Origin: Straminergon stramineum
Taxonomy: Eukaryota; Streptophyta; Bryopsida; Hypnales; Calliergonaceae
Reading direction: 5' to 3'
DNA: 64,000 nt
NCBI GenBank assembly: GCA_963920665.1
Contig: OY987266.1
Location: 20,572,248-20,636,247 of the forward strand
In this document: positions 46,811 to 58,695 of the stretch, in pieces
How the letters are laid out: the number at the start of each line of letters is the position of its first letter
How positions within the stretch are numbered: the stretch's first letter is position 1
Position numbers and translations under genes: made by a program
Notes under the pieces: model-generated
Seen by the model: only the letters and a program-made list of their open reading frames with translations
What the model was told of the DNA's origin: nothing
Databases searched by the model: none

Positions 46811-48050
46811 AACATGCAGGAGATGAAACTAACTTTTTCATGGAGATGATTTTGAGTACTGCATGAGTTCGTCAGCACGTGGATTCGATTGGAGATTTTC
46901 GCCATCAATTAAATACCACTGGTTTGTTAATCTGTGGTTTTTAATGGTTGAAAATCGTGGGAATTACCAGTTTTCCAGGTCGAGTACTGATTGAGTTCAC
47001 ACCTAGTGAATTTATTCAACAGGCAGGAAGTAATTACGATCTCACCATGATATTGACATGGTGATAGTGGCAGGATGGGCAAGCTAATGATATTAGCTGG
47101 CATGGGCAGGCGCGCAGATTATGAGCGACACGAGGAGATTAACCTAATTATTTTCACCTGTACAACGACCTGAAGACGTTATATGAAAATACGACGATAA
47201 GGAAGAACGGCTCTAGCTACAAGGAGACGAAGTCCAACCTGGCCTTGATTCACAGGTACTACCCACAGTGCAAGTTATGATGTCGATGATGGTCGAGGTG
47301 CAATGGTGCATGCTGTATGACGCTTCAAGTTGTGATTTGTTTCACATTGGAACTGCAATCTGCAACAAGATCACCAAGAATCAAGTGGACCAGCTCATTT
47401 TTTAGTTCAGTAACTTACAAGAATTGTAGAATTAACAATGCAGACAGAGAATGATTAGGATTTGGTGTGGTACGTAGACGTTCTATCAACTTCCACTAAG
47501 CTGACTAGGCTGACTAGGCTGACTTCCTAGTTTATAGTTTTTGAGAATCATTAGAAACTTGCTCCTGTTTTGGCATCTATTTCGTTTTGGTGTCTGCCCA
47601 TTTGAGGGGTTGGCTGTAGACAAGGTAGCATAGCCTCCCTTGGGCATAACTCCACACATCATGTGGACTGTGATCTTTACTAATTATTAATTCTAGCTCT
47701 TCCCCTAGACTTTGTGTCGTCACTAGTGTCTGAAGCTAGCTAGTTTGTTAGTAGATTCTCTATATTCATCCTTGCACTCTAAGAATCTCCAACTCGTGAG
47801 GTTGTCAGCTGTGCTGCAACACATGACTTTTGTACTTCTGATCTGGCAAGTGGTTCTTGACAGCGTTCCATTTTTTGCTTCCAATCAGTTGGATTTGGGC
47901 TGTATGCCTTTTGCTTTCCGATGCTCCCTTGCAAGGCATGATTTTGATGGTTCTCGAATTCATTGCAATGAGAATGTTGCTGGTTGTTTTAGAAGTGAAG
48001 TCATTATTGTGAAGTCTGTACCATAAATATTTACAATTAATGCCAACTTT
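46811..48050. other. 3' flank of the LBD gene, low-repeat
   Basis: Presumably holds the 3' UTR; I saw no AATAAA close to the stop, only TTAAATA near 46907. CTGACTAGG is repeated three times at about 47500-47530. The frame 47745-48026 starts at TTG and shows no domain. Around 48178-48200 GTGAATGTCACAATTTTGG is doubled. The dispersed repeats resume after about 48.05 kb. Confidence 0.4.
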
Positions 48051-49384
48051 GTTAATAATGGGGGATGTTCATGACGTTGGCGCTATTCAAACCGTTGAAA
48101 TCCGCTTTTCAGTGCGTTGAAAACTGAATGGAATTCGGTATTGGTTTGTAAAGCTAAGTTTGGGCAAGTGAATGTCACAATTTTGGTGAATGTCACAATT
48201 TTGGCGCTCTGAATCTGTCAATTGAATTTGACGTGCAATAATGTCTTGCAGCTACACATTATTGTATGTATAAAATCACGTAGCTAACTCAGATATTTGA
48301 GTCTAGCTATAAGAACATCAATTTTGTTAAATTGGTGATAGCCAAAAATTGTGTCATATATTTCCAAAGGTCTAATTTCAGAGTTCAAACCATAAACTAG
48401 GACAAGTATAGATTTCAAATGGTTTTAGGTTGCGCATTTTGAATTACACCAAAGAAATGGAATATCACCAAAAGACACCAATTTAACAAAATTGACATTT
48501 AAGATAGAAACACCTAAAAGCAACATTTTTTGGTTCCTACCATCTTAGAGGTCAAATGGTCAAATCAATTTGATGAGATTATTTATGAATTCAAGATAAA
48601 TGTAACCCAAGTGGTTTCAATTTTTTTTGTAATTTTGACGCTCTACAATTCTAGTAATATTTCACAAATTTCCAAAGTTGAGAGCATAGGGTAGATAATA
48701 GTAATAATACATATCACTAGACTTACCTTGAATGGACACCCTTGAAGGCTTGAAGTACAAAATGTCTCAACTTTCATTTAGGTTGCTTTTGAAAACTCCT
48801 TGTGATTGCTCAATCTCTCATAGTCTCATGAGTGTCATTAGTTGCTTTTGAAAAGTTTTGGAGTTTTTTTGAATCATAGAAGTGTTTATCCACGGCTATT
48901 TTTAAAGTATTCGAAATTGGAAAATATTGCAATTATGTATTTCTATCCTAACCTATTAGAGATGAAAGGAATTAGATTATTAATCTTTGAACTTTACAAG
49001 ACTATTTCTTGAAGATTAGGGTTTAAAGCTCACATACACAACTCCCATATTATATAGCTCTAATTATAATCGCTTATAATGCATTTTAGTCCAATCTTTA
49101 GGATTTCAATTTATTTTAATGTAGAAAACTCTCATAGCCCTCTTAACAAGGAATCTAAAAATGTAATTATATACATGAAATGAATATTCTTTAAAGACAA
49201 TAATAGCATTATAAACCTAATTATATGAGTTTTTTTAATACATGTATTGTGGGCCAAGCTACCCAACTTTTTGGACTTTTTAAGAAAAATTTAAGTTTTT
49301 TATATTATAAATAAACCTCTATGGATGAATTTTAATTTTAATTGGAGGGAACTTCTTGTCTAGATTTTTGAAAATTATGCATTT

Positions 49385-49416
<32 letters not shown>

Positions 49417-50645
49417 ATCCACCATTGTCTACACTTAATTTTTTAAAATTTGGTCTTCACCTAAGTTTATGGTCTTCTTAATTTGATATAATTTTTACAA
49501 AAGCCATCCTTTGAGCCGTTTTGATGCTAACGCCCCCTGTGTATAATACAAGAGTTGCATACGCAGGGTTTAAAGTCTAGGAGTAATCTCATAAGATATT
49601 TTTGACAAACCACAAACAAATGAAGTTGTTTTTCCTTGAAATGTCTCATCTTTTGTTTTGTAAAATTTATGTATATATATATTTCCTAGAAAACTATTGT
49701 ACTTTGACCATACTATCATATATTGCAACACCTAAATGATTTGTCTTTTGTAAGCATGATTTTCTAAGGCCTTAGTAGCTTACTATAAGATAAAATCTAA
49801 ATTCCATAAGTCCAAATCAAGATAATGTGGATGTTAGGACCATTTTGTCGTGTGGTGATTGAGCCATTGAGGATGCTCTTAGTAATAAATGACTTTTAGG
49901 TGATTGCAAGAAAGACTGGTACTATTTTGCGTCACACTTGAAGTGGTTGAGTTGTCATCCGCTATAACTTTTGAAGATGGAAGCCTATGTACTTAAATTT
50001 TTTTTGGAAGATTAGTAACTAGATAGTAATTGGAGCGCTTATTTTTTCTGAAATTTTCAAAAATCATTTTATATTTATATTCAGCTGATTTGTCACACTT
50101 TGTAGTTTAAAGGGTTTTAGTATCACGGAGTACCCAAAATTAATGATCTAGAGTTGAAATTTCTATGGTCTATACCCACACTAGGAAGGTATACATCTAC
50201 TAAAGGCAGCTTAAAAAAACATTATTTTATGTCCTCCACATGCAAGCTAATAGGGCTCCCTTGCGCACATACTTCTGAACATTGAAGATGGTTTGGAGAT
50301 CATTCTTTTGGTGAAATCTCTTCTCCACGAAGTCTTTCCAAATAACCAATTTTTCATTTATTTGTAAACTGTTTTTCCTATTTTTTACAAATTAAAATGT
50401 CAAAGTAACTATTTTCTTGAGATTCTACACTTTTCTAGTTCTCCTACTTAGAGAATTTTTCTAAGCTTTTCCTTCCAAGGTTATCTTTTTCTTAAAGGAT
50501 TATACATTTAACATATTTTTTTCATTTTTTTCTATTTTTTTCTAATTATAAAGTATTACTCCTAAAAAAAAGGACTATTGTGGAAAACACTACAATAACC
50601 ACATGGTGTTTCTTGCAATTACCCCTTACTAAGAGACCTATTAAC
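48051..50645. other. AT-rich repeats, no gene seen
   Basis: Contains an AT microsatellite at 49389-49416. Otherwise diverged AT-rich sequence with no coding frame or RNA gene that I can support. Confidence 0.4.
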
Positions 50646-50809
50646 CACTAGAAGAAATCTACATTTGCCTCAACAAAATCTATATGATGTGTTTGTTGAA
50701 GCAAATGCAAAATCTGCATTTTTCTGCATTTTTCAGCATAGCTTCTGCGTTTACGTCATCAAACACATCATGTAGATATTGTTGAGGCAAACGCAAATTT
50801 CTTCTCGTG
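50646..50809. mobile_element. CACTA-type MITE 3, 164 bp hairpin
   Basis: The left end reads CACTAGAAGAAATCTACATT and the reverse complement of the right end CACGAGAAGAAATTTGCGTT. The arms pair almost throughout. It shares CTCAACAAAATCTAYATGATG with the element at 21726-21897, so both are one family. The flanks (AAC left, TAA right) do not form a clear 3 bp duplication. Confidence 0.75.
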
Positions 50810-51912
50810 TAATTAAAGAATCCTTCTTGCCTTTGCTTTGCTTAACACATATGAATTTGAATCTTTTACAAGGAATACAATCTAACAACTTAGGAAAAGT
50901 TTGTAAAGAAACTACTTTTGAGTTTTGAACTATCAAGAGAATAGCTACTATGCATAAAAATACAAGATGAGTTTGAAAAAAGAAAGAAAATCTAATGTGA
51001 ATAGCATAAATCAAGAAGGATTTTAAAAACCATAGAGACATTTCTCCCCCCCTCCCTAAATCACTATAATTTCATTTTTGGTATTTTAGGCATTTGGATA
51101 ATATTATCCCTTGAAGAGATGATTGCAAGAAATACTTGTCCTTTTTGGAATTTTGGATCCCCTTTGACTTTGAACAAGTGGTTTTTTTTCATAACTTTTG
51201 CAGTGTACATCAATTTGATATGAAATTTGATATTAAGATGTATATTGAGAGAGAGAGTTTTTTTTGTTAAAACATTAGTGTTTCATATGCCATTTTTCCA
51301 GTCATTTCTAAGACAAGTATAGATTTTAGACTACATGGCCTAAATGTGAAAGTGCCAAGTTTGTGTCCGATTACCACCATTTTAATGAAATATTGGTTAC
51401 ATATGGGCATTGTAGACATTGAATAATTTTTCAGCTTTTAAAAAATTAGTTCATTATTTTTAAACACACCCAGATTGGATGTCTATTTTGCCATTGAGAA
51501 GGGAGAAGGTAGTACTAAATTTTAGACCCCAAAATGCAAATTAAGGTCAAATCTGGGATACAAGGGCTTCAACTATAGTTATAGAAGTATGTGAAGAAAT
51601 TTTCTAAAAATAACAAAGTATTCACTTTCTACATGTGCTCAAAGTGCACTTAACCTTTGCACAAGTGCAAAGAACACATTTTTTCCCCCAAAGATGCAAA
51701 TGGTTGAAAAGGAATACCTTCAAGTGAGGAAAAATGGAAATTTTTTCTTTTCTTTTAAAATTTCATTTTTCTTCTTCCAAAAATCAAACATCAAAGTATC
51801 CCATTTTTGGGGTACTTTTCATTGCTCTTTTTTTGTGCACAAATTTTAGAGATAAATTTTTGTAGGCCTTAATTTTTATATAATATTTGAAATGTTTTTT
51901 AATTTCTAAATT

Positions 51913-51992
<80 letters not shown>

Positions 51993-52250
51993 TTTGTTTT
52001 TTTAAGACTTCAATTTTGGATTACACTCCTAGTCTTGTTCAAAAGTCTACAACTGTTTCAGAGGAATAAATATATAGTAATGATTTCATATTATTACTTC
52101 TTTATTTCTTTTCTTATTTATTTCCTATATGCTTAACTATTACAGTATATATGGTTTATAATATGTCCTCCCTAAACGGGATATATTACATAAAATCAGC
52201 TTCATAACAGTTATCTGTATTCTTGAATGTGTTGGAACACAAGAGGGCTA
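50810..52250. other. AT-rich repeats, no gene seen
   Basis: No coding frame supported; the - strand frame 50751-51041 is AT-rich background. It holds the long AT microsatellite at 51917-51988. Confidence 0.4.
51917..51988 (+). repeat. AT microsatellite, 36 units
   Basis: A perfect AT run of 72 bases that yields a spurious Ile-Tyr frame. Confidence 0.98.
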
Positions 52251-55200
52251 TTATTGATACCTCATTTCTCCAGATACTCATAACTTAATAGTTAGAAATA
52301 CCACCAGGTATCTTCTCTTGATATGACCCATTTAATTTTGGTTTTTAAAGTATAAGATTGACAGCTTGTTTGGGCCTCGTGCCTTAATTCCAAAATCAAA
52401 GCTACCTAAATAGGTAGGTTACTGCTTGCATGAATGCACTAATGCGTGCCATACCTCCATATCTCACCATGGACTTGCTTTGGTTTGATTTAGGTATTGC
52501 TGATCCATTGAGGTTGCTTGCTTCAACTCTGTATAGTGTGTAACTGAATCTTCAATTTGTTGTGCTTAGCACTGGATCATAATTTTCAAGAAATAACTTA
52601 GTTTCAGATTGACTGAAAATGGTGCTTGGATCCCAGAACAGCGGCCATCAAGTATTGCTTATTGTTGTAGCAAAACAAAATACTTCTTTTGGTTTTTTGC
52701 TTTTAAGCTTTTGCATTAGTAGTGTGGTTTGATTGAAAGTTTTCTCTTGTGAATATACGATAACAAGTAGTGGTAATTTGAAGACACCTCGTACACATCT
52801 ATTGGCACACTAATAGTTTGGTAGTTGGATGGGTACAGATGAGGATTACCACCTCTCGGGAATTTTTTCAAAAATTTCTAAAACTACACTATGGGCGAAT
52901 GGAGATTATGTTTGTCTGCAACATGTTCTGCTTAGTCTCTTCACAGACTTTGCTCATAAACTCTCTTTGCTTATTTATTTTTTCAGTTGTTATTCACCTG
53001 TAGTAAATTCATGATTAAAATTTTGAATATTTGTGCTCTGAATATGGATTAAGGGATATACCCTAGCCATTGTCTTGCTGTTACATTTCCAGTGTGAGAA
53101 AGAGAGAGTTTTTCACGAAAACTCCTTTTTTATTCCTTGTTTTTTTGTGGGTTACACCTAAGTTATTGATTTGATTTTGAACAACTTAGGCTTGGATATT
53201 GACTGAATATATATTACCATTCTCAATGTTTGGCTTAGTATATCACAAGATCCTTAGTTGTTTTTATGTTCACAATAGTACAATACTTACATGAACTACA
53301 ACTTGAAGCTGAATAAGTTCATCCTAGTTCTACTAATTAATTCCTATGTTTAAAGCTATATTGGTGCTTATGCCCAATCTCTGAGTATGAATGTCAACAA
53401 GAAAATAGAATCTACTTTGATTCTATCAGAGAAGTATTGAAAAAGCATTTTTTATTGTTTCTAGATTTCCTATTCAAGTATTAGAATCTAGTCATGAAAC
53501 TGACCATGTGTCAAGTTTATGAAAATTTGACACTATGTATTGATGATGAGTTAATATCTTAAATCTATTAAGATTGGAGATGATTTACAACATTTTATCC
53601 CACACATGTTTAAATACATTACAGTATGCATTGTTTTCAAGAATTTCAGCCCAAAGGCTTTAGTTCAACCAAATTGGTTCCCATTACGACGTTATTATCC
53701 AAAGTTATGGCTAGCTATACAAGTGCCATTTAAAACTCACAATTAAAAAAGTCACCAATTTTGGAGTGGCTGTATTTGACCATGTTTGGACTGATACTAA
53801 CCACTGAGTAAAACCATGGGATATTAAAGGACCAGATTTGGTGTCTAGATAGGTTGCCAATTGGCTTTGGACTGATGAACAAAAGAATGGAATGGTCCAG
53901 GGAGTGCTTTTTCATCTGATTTTTTCGTCTAAGCCCTGAAGCATTATATTCATAGGAATGGATTGGACCAAAGCTCTCTTTCCTTCTTTTGCATGAGCAT
54001 GCCTTAGTTGCAGCACTACCTTTGAACACTGAGAGGACAGATTATGCAACTCTGAATACTGAGAGTACAAAGCATATCACTAGTGAGACGTCTTTGGGAG
54101 TTACTGTTTAGCCTTGCTTGCAATTATAGAGTATATTTTTTGGTGGACTTATACTGGGGTACATGGCATCATCTCAATGTCCTACTAATGATCAGGTTCT
54201 TATTATTTTTGAAAGGATTGGTTCATTTTTTAAGTTTTTTGTTTAAAGCTTTTTTTTATCCCATGTGAAGGCTATAACCCACGTACGTGGGCTAAAGACA
54301 CCTGGTGCACCTCACTAACATGACATTTGGTTGTTTTTATTCTTGGGATGGGCACAGGTGAGGCCCACAACCTCATGGAGTTTTTAGAAGACTTTTTTGC
54401 TAACTTGACCATCCTTGATTGGAACTTGTATCTTATATTACAAAATACTAGTGGGAATCAATTCTTTTATTAGTCTTGCTTCTATAGACATTTGTTTGAG
54501 CTATGATACTCAACAAGAAAAAAATATGATATGTAAAGCTTATGCTTAATCTCAATACTCTTAGGTGCTGAACTTGCTATTACTATTATTCTGGCTATAG
54601 GCTTAAAACTGAAATGTTTGGAAACAAGTTGAGTATTACCCTGTAATAGGGATGTACTAGAATCTGATTTTTTGACTTAATATCTTGGACTTACAACCTA
54701 AGTTCTTCCATAAGTCTACCGTTATTTTTGGCACTTATTTTCAAACTAGTGTATATCTTTGGGATAGACACAAAAATGAAAATAAGGTAAGTTTAAATTA
54801 GGAGGTATTATACAATTAATCTCTTAAATGTGTGCCTTTAATAATGCCAACAGTTCATTCATTATGAAAGCTTCAGTTAATATCCTACTACCACAAATAT
54901 CAATATACGACATTTAATAGTACCCCCAGGTTTCATCTCTTTGTAGACCTTGGTTTATTAGAGAATTGATATGATGATATCTTGAGGCTTGTGCCTTAAT
55001 ACCAAAAATTAATATTTGTTTAAGAGGTTGGTAAGTGGCAGCTTGAAGGTTGCACCTTCATTGCCTGCTACTCAATACTCCTCTGTTTTCTGTATCGAGA
55101 CTATGTGACGCACTTTATGCGAAACCATTTTTCCTACTTGCATTCTGCTCATGACACAAAGCAGGCTGTGGTACTCGTAGTTAGGGGCTATACTGTGTAT

Positions 55201-56205
55201 TTGGTGTGAGGATTTTACCGCAATGGTGTTGGGCTCACAAAATAGTGGGCAACAAGTAACATAGTGTCTAGTGATGAAGCAACTCCCATAGTTTGGAATT
55301 AGAGCTTTTTGCATTAGCATTTAGTACATGATTGAATGTTTTCTCTCTAGCAATTTTACGATAACAACTAGTGGTATTTTGAAGACACCTTGTACACGTT
55401 TACTAGCACACTGACAATTTTCTTGTTTGCATGGGTATAGGTGAGGAATACCACCTCCTGAGGATTTTTGTTCAACAATTTTCAAACTATGCTTTTGATG
55501 TTTTGGAGGGCTTAAAAGACAACTGCATGCGTAACTTGGACCATCAATCCAAGACATTCATTGAAAGTTGCCTACGCCCAGCTTTATGAGTCGAAATTAT
55601 TCGGTTGTTTGCATTCTGTACACTTTTCTGTAAAGTTGAGTGTTTTCAACAATATCAATAATGGTTGAACCTCTGATAACCAGGCAAATACGGTGGCACC
55701 TTATTGGGTGTTATTTCGGTTAAGGATTGATGTACTAACGGTATCAATCTGATGTCAATAATGTTGTGCACATATGTCATTGTTTCACTATTGGTATGAT
55801 TTAGGCTTAGTTGTGGTCTAATCACACTGGCCGTGATATCCTTCGTACAAATACAATGTTCACAATGTATTTTTTTTATTTATTTTCAGTTACAGACCCT
55901 TGTCCGTGACTTATGACTATGGGATCAAAGCTTAATTATCACCTATTAAGATTAAGAGGTATGTCTAAGCGTGTTAAAAATAGATACTGATTCGTGGATT
56001 TTTGAGTTGTGAACGTATTTCTCAACTTCTACCAATAAAAAGTGGTTTAAGGTCATATAAGTGTTATTTCTCTATATTAAATTGATGATGATGAATTTTT
56101 GCTCATATAGCAAGATTGAATCTTAGTATCAATTTTTGAATATGATCTTTGAAAAGGATAAAGAATGTACTTTGAATCTATTAGGGAAGTATTGATAAAA
56201 ACCTT
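52251..56205 (+). repeat. Tandem duplication with 2.6-2.75 kb period, plus a partial third copy
   Basis: Landmarks recur in order: GnGCCTTAATnCCAAAA at 52380 and 54990; a TGCATTAG to TACGATAACAACTAGTGGTA segment at 52715 and 55310; AAGACACCT at 52782, 54296 and 55383; ACTTTGAnTCTATnAGnGAAGTATTG at 53415 and 56170. After the shared AAGACACCT segment each copy has an AG followed by a short open stretch of similar wording (from about 52838, 54357 and 55440: D-E-D-Y-H-L, G-E-A-H-N-L and G-E-E-Y-H-L) of 58, 38 and 49 codons. This may be an old duplicated exon; no domain is recognised and the similarity fades after 10-15 codons. Confidence 0.6.
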
Positions 56206-57254
56206 TTTTTTAAACTCCAAAAGTTATAGTACTCACTGAAATAGGTTGTTTTGAGACAAAAAGGGTAATAGTTTCTTGCAACAACCCAAAGACAAAATAT
56301 CTTATCTCAAGACAATAATATATTTGGATATATGATGATGAAGTCAATAAATTAATGGATGATCCCAAATTTTTGACATAAAATGGGGACATTTATCCTC
56401 TTGTGAATTTTTTTTAAGGGGACCAATCTAATGCCCATATCAAAAGTCACCTTGCCCAAAACAATTAGGCATCTCTTGGTTGGGTTGTAGGCTGATTGGA
56501 CAAGAAACACAAAAAATTGTGATAAAACATATTGGCAATTTCAATCATCTCTACTAGGAGACAATGATAAGGTGTAGGAGGTCTTGTACTTTGGGGTGGA
56601 AGGTCTTGGAGGGGACTTGCCATTGCTAGAGACAATATAAGCAACAATCTTAGAATGAACCCTAAAATTTATCTTACTCATAGGAGATGATGGATTCTAT
56701 AATTATTTTAATTGTTTGGATTTCCCAATTAAAAAAATGCATGGAAAATCATCAAAATGTGGCTAGTATATTGTTGGTCTACTTAACCTCTTTGAATTTT
56801 AGAGTGATTTAGAGTAATGTAGACCTCTTCTTTGCTTTTAATATCTAATATGCATTGATCTCATTACCCCCTAAATGCCTGAGGCACCAAATTTTGGTTT
56901 CAACAAAACTATGAAGTTAAATAAAACCTTATCAACTATCAAGTTACGATTTTTAGTAGTTTAAATTTTTGTAAAATCCTTTTTGGAGTCTAGTTTTAGC
57001 ATTGAAAATTTGAATTTGAAAATGAATGAGTACGATTTTTTAATTTAAAATTTTGTGCATAGGTGTTCATGCAAATCTTGATTTTCTAGTGTTGAAGGTT
57101 CTTGGAAATGAGCCTCCAATACACTAGATTTGTGAGAAAAAATCACATTAGAAATTCTTTGAAAAAAATTGTATAATAGACTTGTGAGGAACCCTTGATT
57201 GAAGCTCATTCAAATGTTTACAATGTGGTGAAGCCAAGGGATTTATAGAAGTGG
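56206..57254. other. AT-rich sequence, nothing recognised
   Basis: No coding frame, RNA gene or clear repeat that I can support. Confidence 0.4.
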
Positions 57255-57778
57255 GGTGGTAGGAGGTAAGACAATCCATATGGAATATATAAGTTAGGAT
57301 AAGTAAGAGTTCGATTGCTCATAGTTAAGTCACAAGTAAGAATTGTGGTTAAAGTAAAATTTTAGACCTCATTTACTCATAGTAGATTAACTTTTCTCAA
57401 AATAATTTGAACTTATCAAAGATGAAAAATTTAATGAATCCAAGTTAAGATTCATCTCCAAGAGACCAAGACTCTAATCAAACATTATGGACAAATTTGA
57501 GAGAGGGATTGGAAGGGACATTTTCTTTGACAATTTCAAACATCCTATCTGAAATTTGTCCATAACTTTTGATTGGAGTCTCTAAATCTTAAATGGATTT
57601 TTGGAGATGAAACTCAATTTGATTTTTCAACTTCGATTAGTTCAAATCTACTATGCCTAAATGAGGTTTGAAATTTTACTTCAACCACAATTCCCACTTG
57701 TGACTTAAATATGAGTGGTTGAACTCCTACTTATCCTAATTTACATATCCCATATGGATTGCCTTACCTCCTACCACC
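57255..57778. repeat. Large inverted repeat, 524 bp hairpin with arms of about 240 bp
   Basis: The left arm begins GGTGGTAGGAGGTAAGACAA. The right arm, read in reverse complement, begins GGTGGTAGGAGGTAAGGCAA. The match continues through AATCCATATGG, AAGTCACAAGT, AATTGTGGTTnAAGTAAAATTT and GACAAATTT to a loop of about 50 bases around 57500-57552. The arm end is also found at about 14567-14607, inside the CACTA element. This is either a foldback transposon or an inverted duplication of another repeat. Confidence 0.8.
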
Positions 57779-58461
57779 TATGAGCGGATATTTGCACACC
57801 CTTGACAAACATACGAACACAACTATGTTCTAGTGTTTGGGGGATGAACTCTATTCTAATGGGTGCCTAACGTTGATCCACTGTGCCTTCCAATCAATGG
57901 ATCTTTTCTAAGCCTCCTAAGTCTTATAGTTCACTGTGAACCTCCAAACTATTCTAATGTAGAGCTATGGCCTTGATCCTTTTACTGCCGTAAGTTCCTA
58001 CTAACTAAAAGTATCCCAAGTCTACTATTATTAACTTAAAGATCAATTCATGCCATTTTTCAAAGCCTAAAGTTCTCGGAAATCGGATGTTCCTACAAGG
58101 AGCTACGGCCGGATGAAGTTTAGCCCTTAAAGAAGCTACCTAAACTTCATCCATCCTTTTGGACCCCTTTCCTAACTCGAACGACCCTGATTTTTGTATA
58201 CTCACCCTAACCTATTAACTAGTACTCAAGTTTCAAGTTTGGGCGTGTATGGATGAATCTCACTTGACTTCATCCATCTTGAATCCTAGACTTCATCCAC
58301 TCATAACTTACTCGTTATGAGTTGGTTTGGGGTGTATTTTATACCCACGGAACCCCCTCGACGTATACTCTATCATTCTGAATCTAGATCTGATCTGACT
58401 CTTGATTCTAATAGTGCTGCCCACCCCTAGGCCTCGGCCCTATTCTATTCTTCCTTTCTTC
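57779..58461. other. Non-coding region, inverted homologue of the 11.7 kb repeat
   Basis: 58050-58165 is the reverse complement of sequence like 11736-11835, sharing AAACTTCATCCATC and GGATGAAGTTTAG. CTTCATCCA is repeated several more times up to 58305. No gene is supported. Confidence 0.45.
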
Positions 58462-58695
58462 TTTCCTACTCTACCCTCCTTCTATCCTCTTTCCTACTCT
58501 ACCCTTCTTCTATCTCTCTCCTATTGTACCCTTCCTCTATCTCTTTCCTACTCTACTCTCCTTTTATCCTCTTCCTATTCTACCCTCCTTCTATCCTCTT
58601 CCTATTCTACCCTTTTTCTATCTTCTCTCTACTCTTCTTCTATCTCTCTCCTACTCTACCCTTCTCCTACCTTCTTCCTATTCTATCTTTTCCCT
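58462..58695 (+). repeat. Pyrimidine minisatellite, about nine copies of a 21-29 bp unit
   Basis: The unit approximates TCCTACTCTACCCTTCTTCT followed by ATCCTCT. It is almost free of purines apart from the TA and TACC steps. Because many units are about 27 bases, one frame stays open (58402-58722, Leu/Ser/Tyr-rich) and looks like a protein, but it is simply the repeat. Confidence 0.88.

Noticed and set aside
51887..52069. Ile-Tyr repeat protein
   Set aside because: Direct translation of the AT microsatellite.
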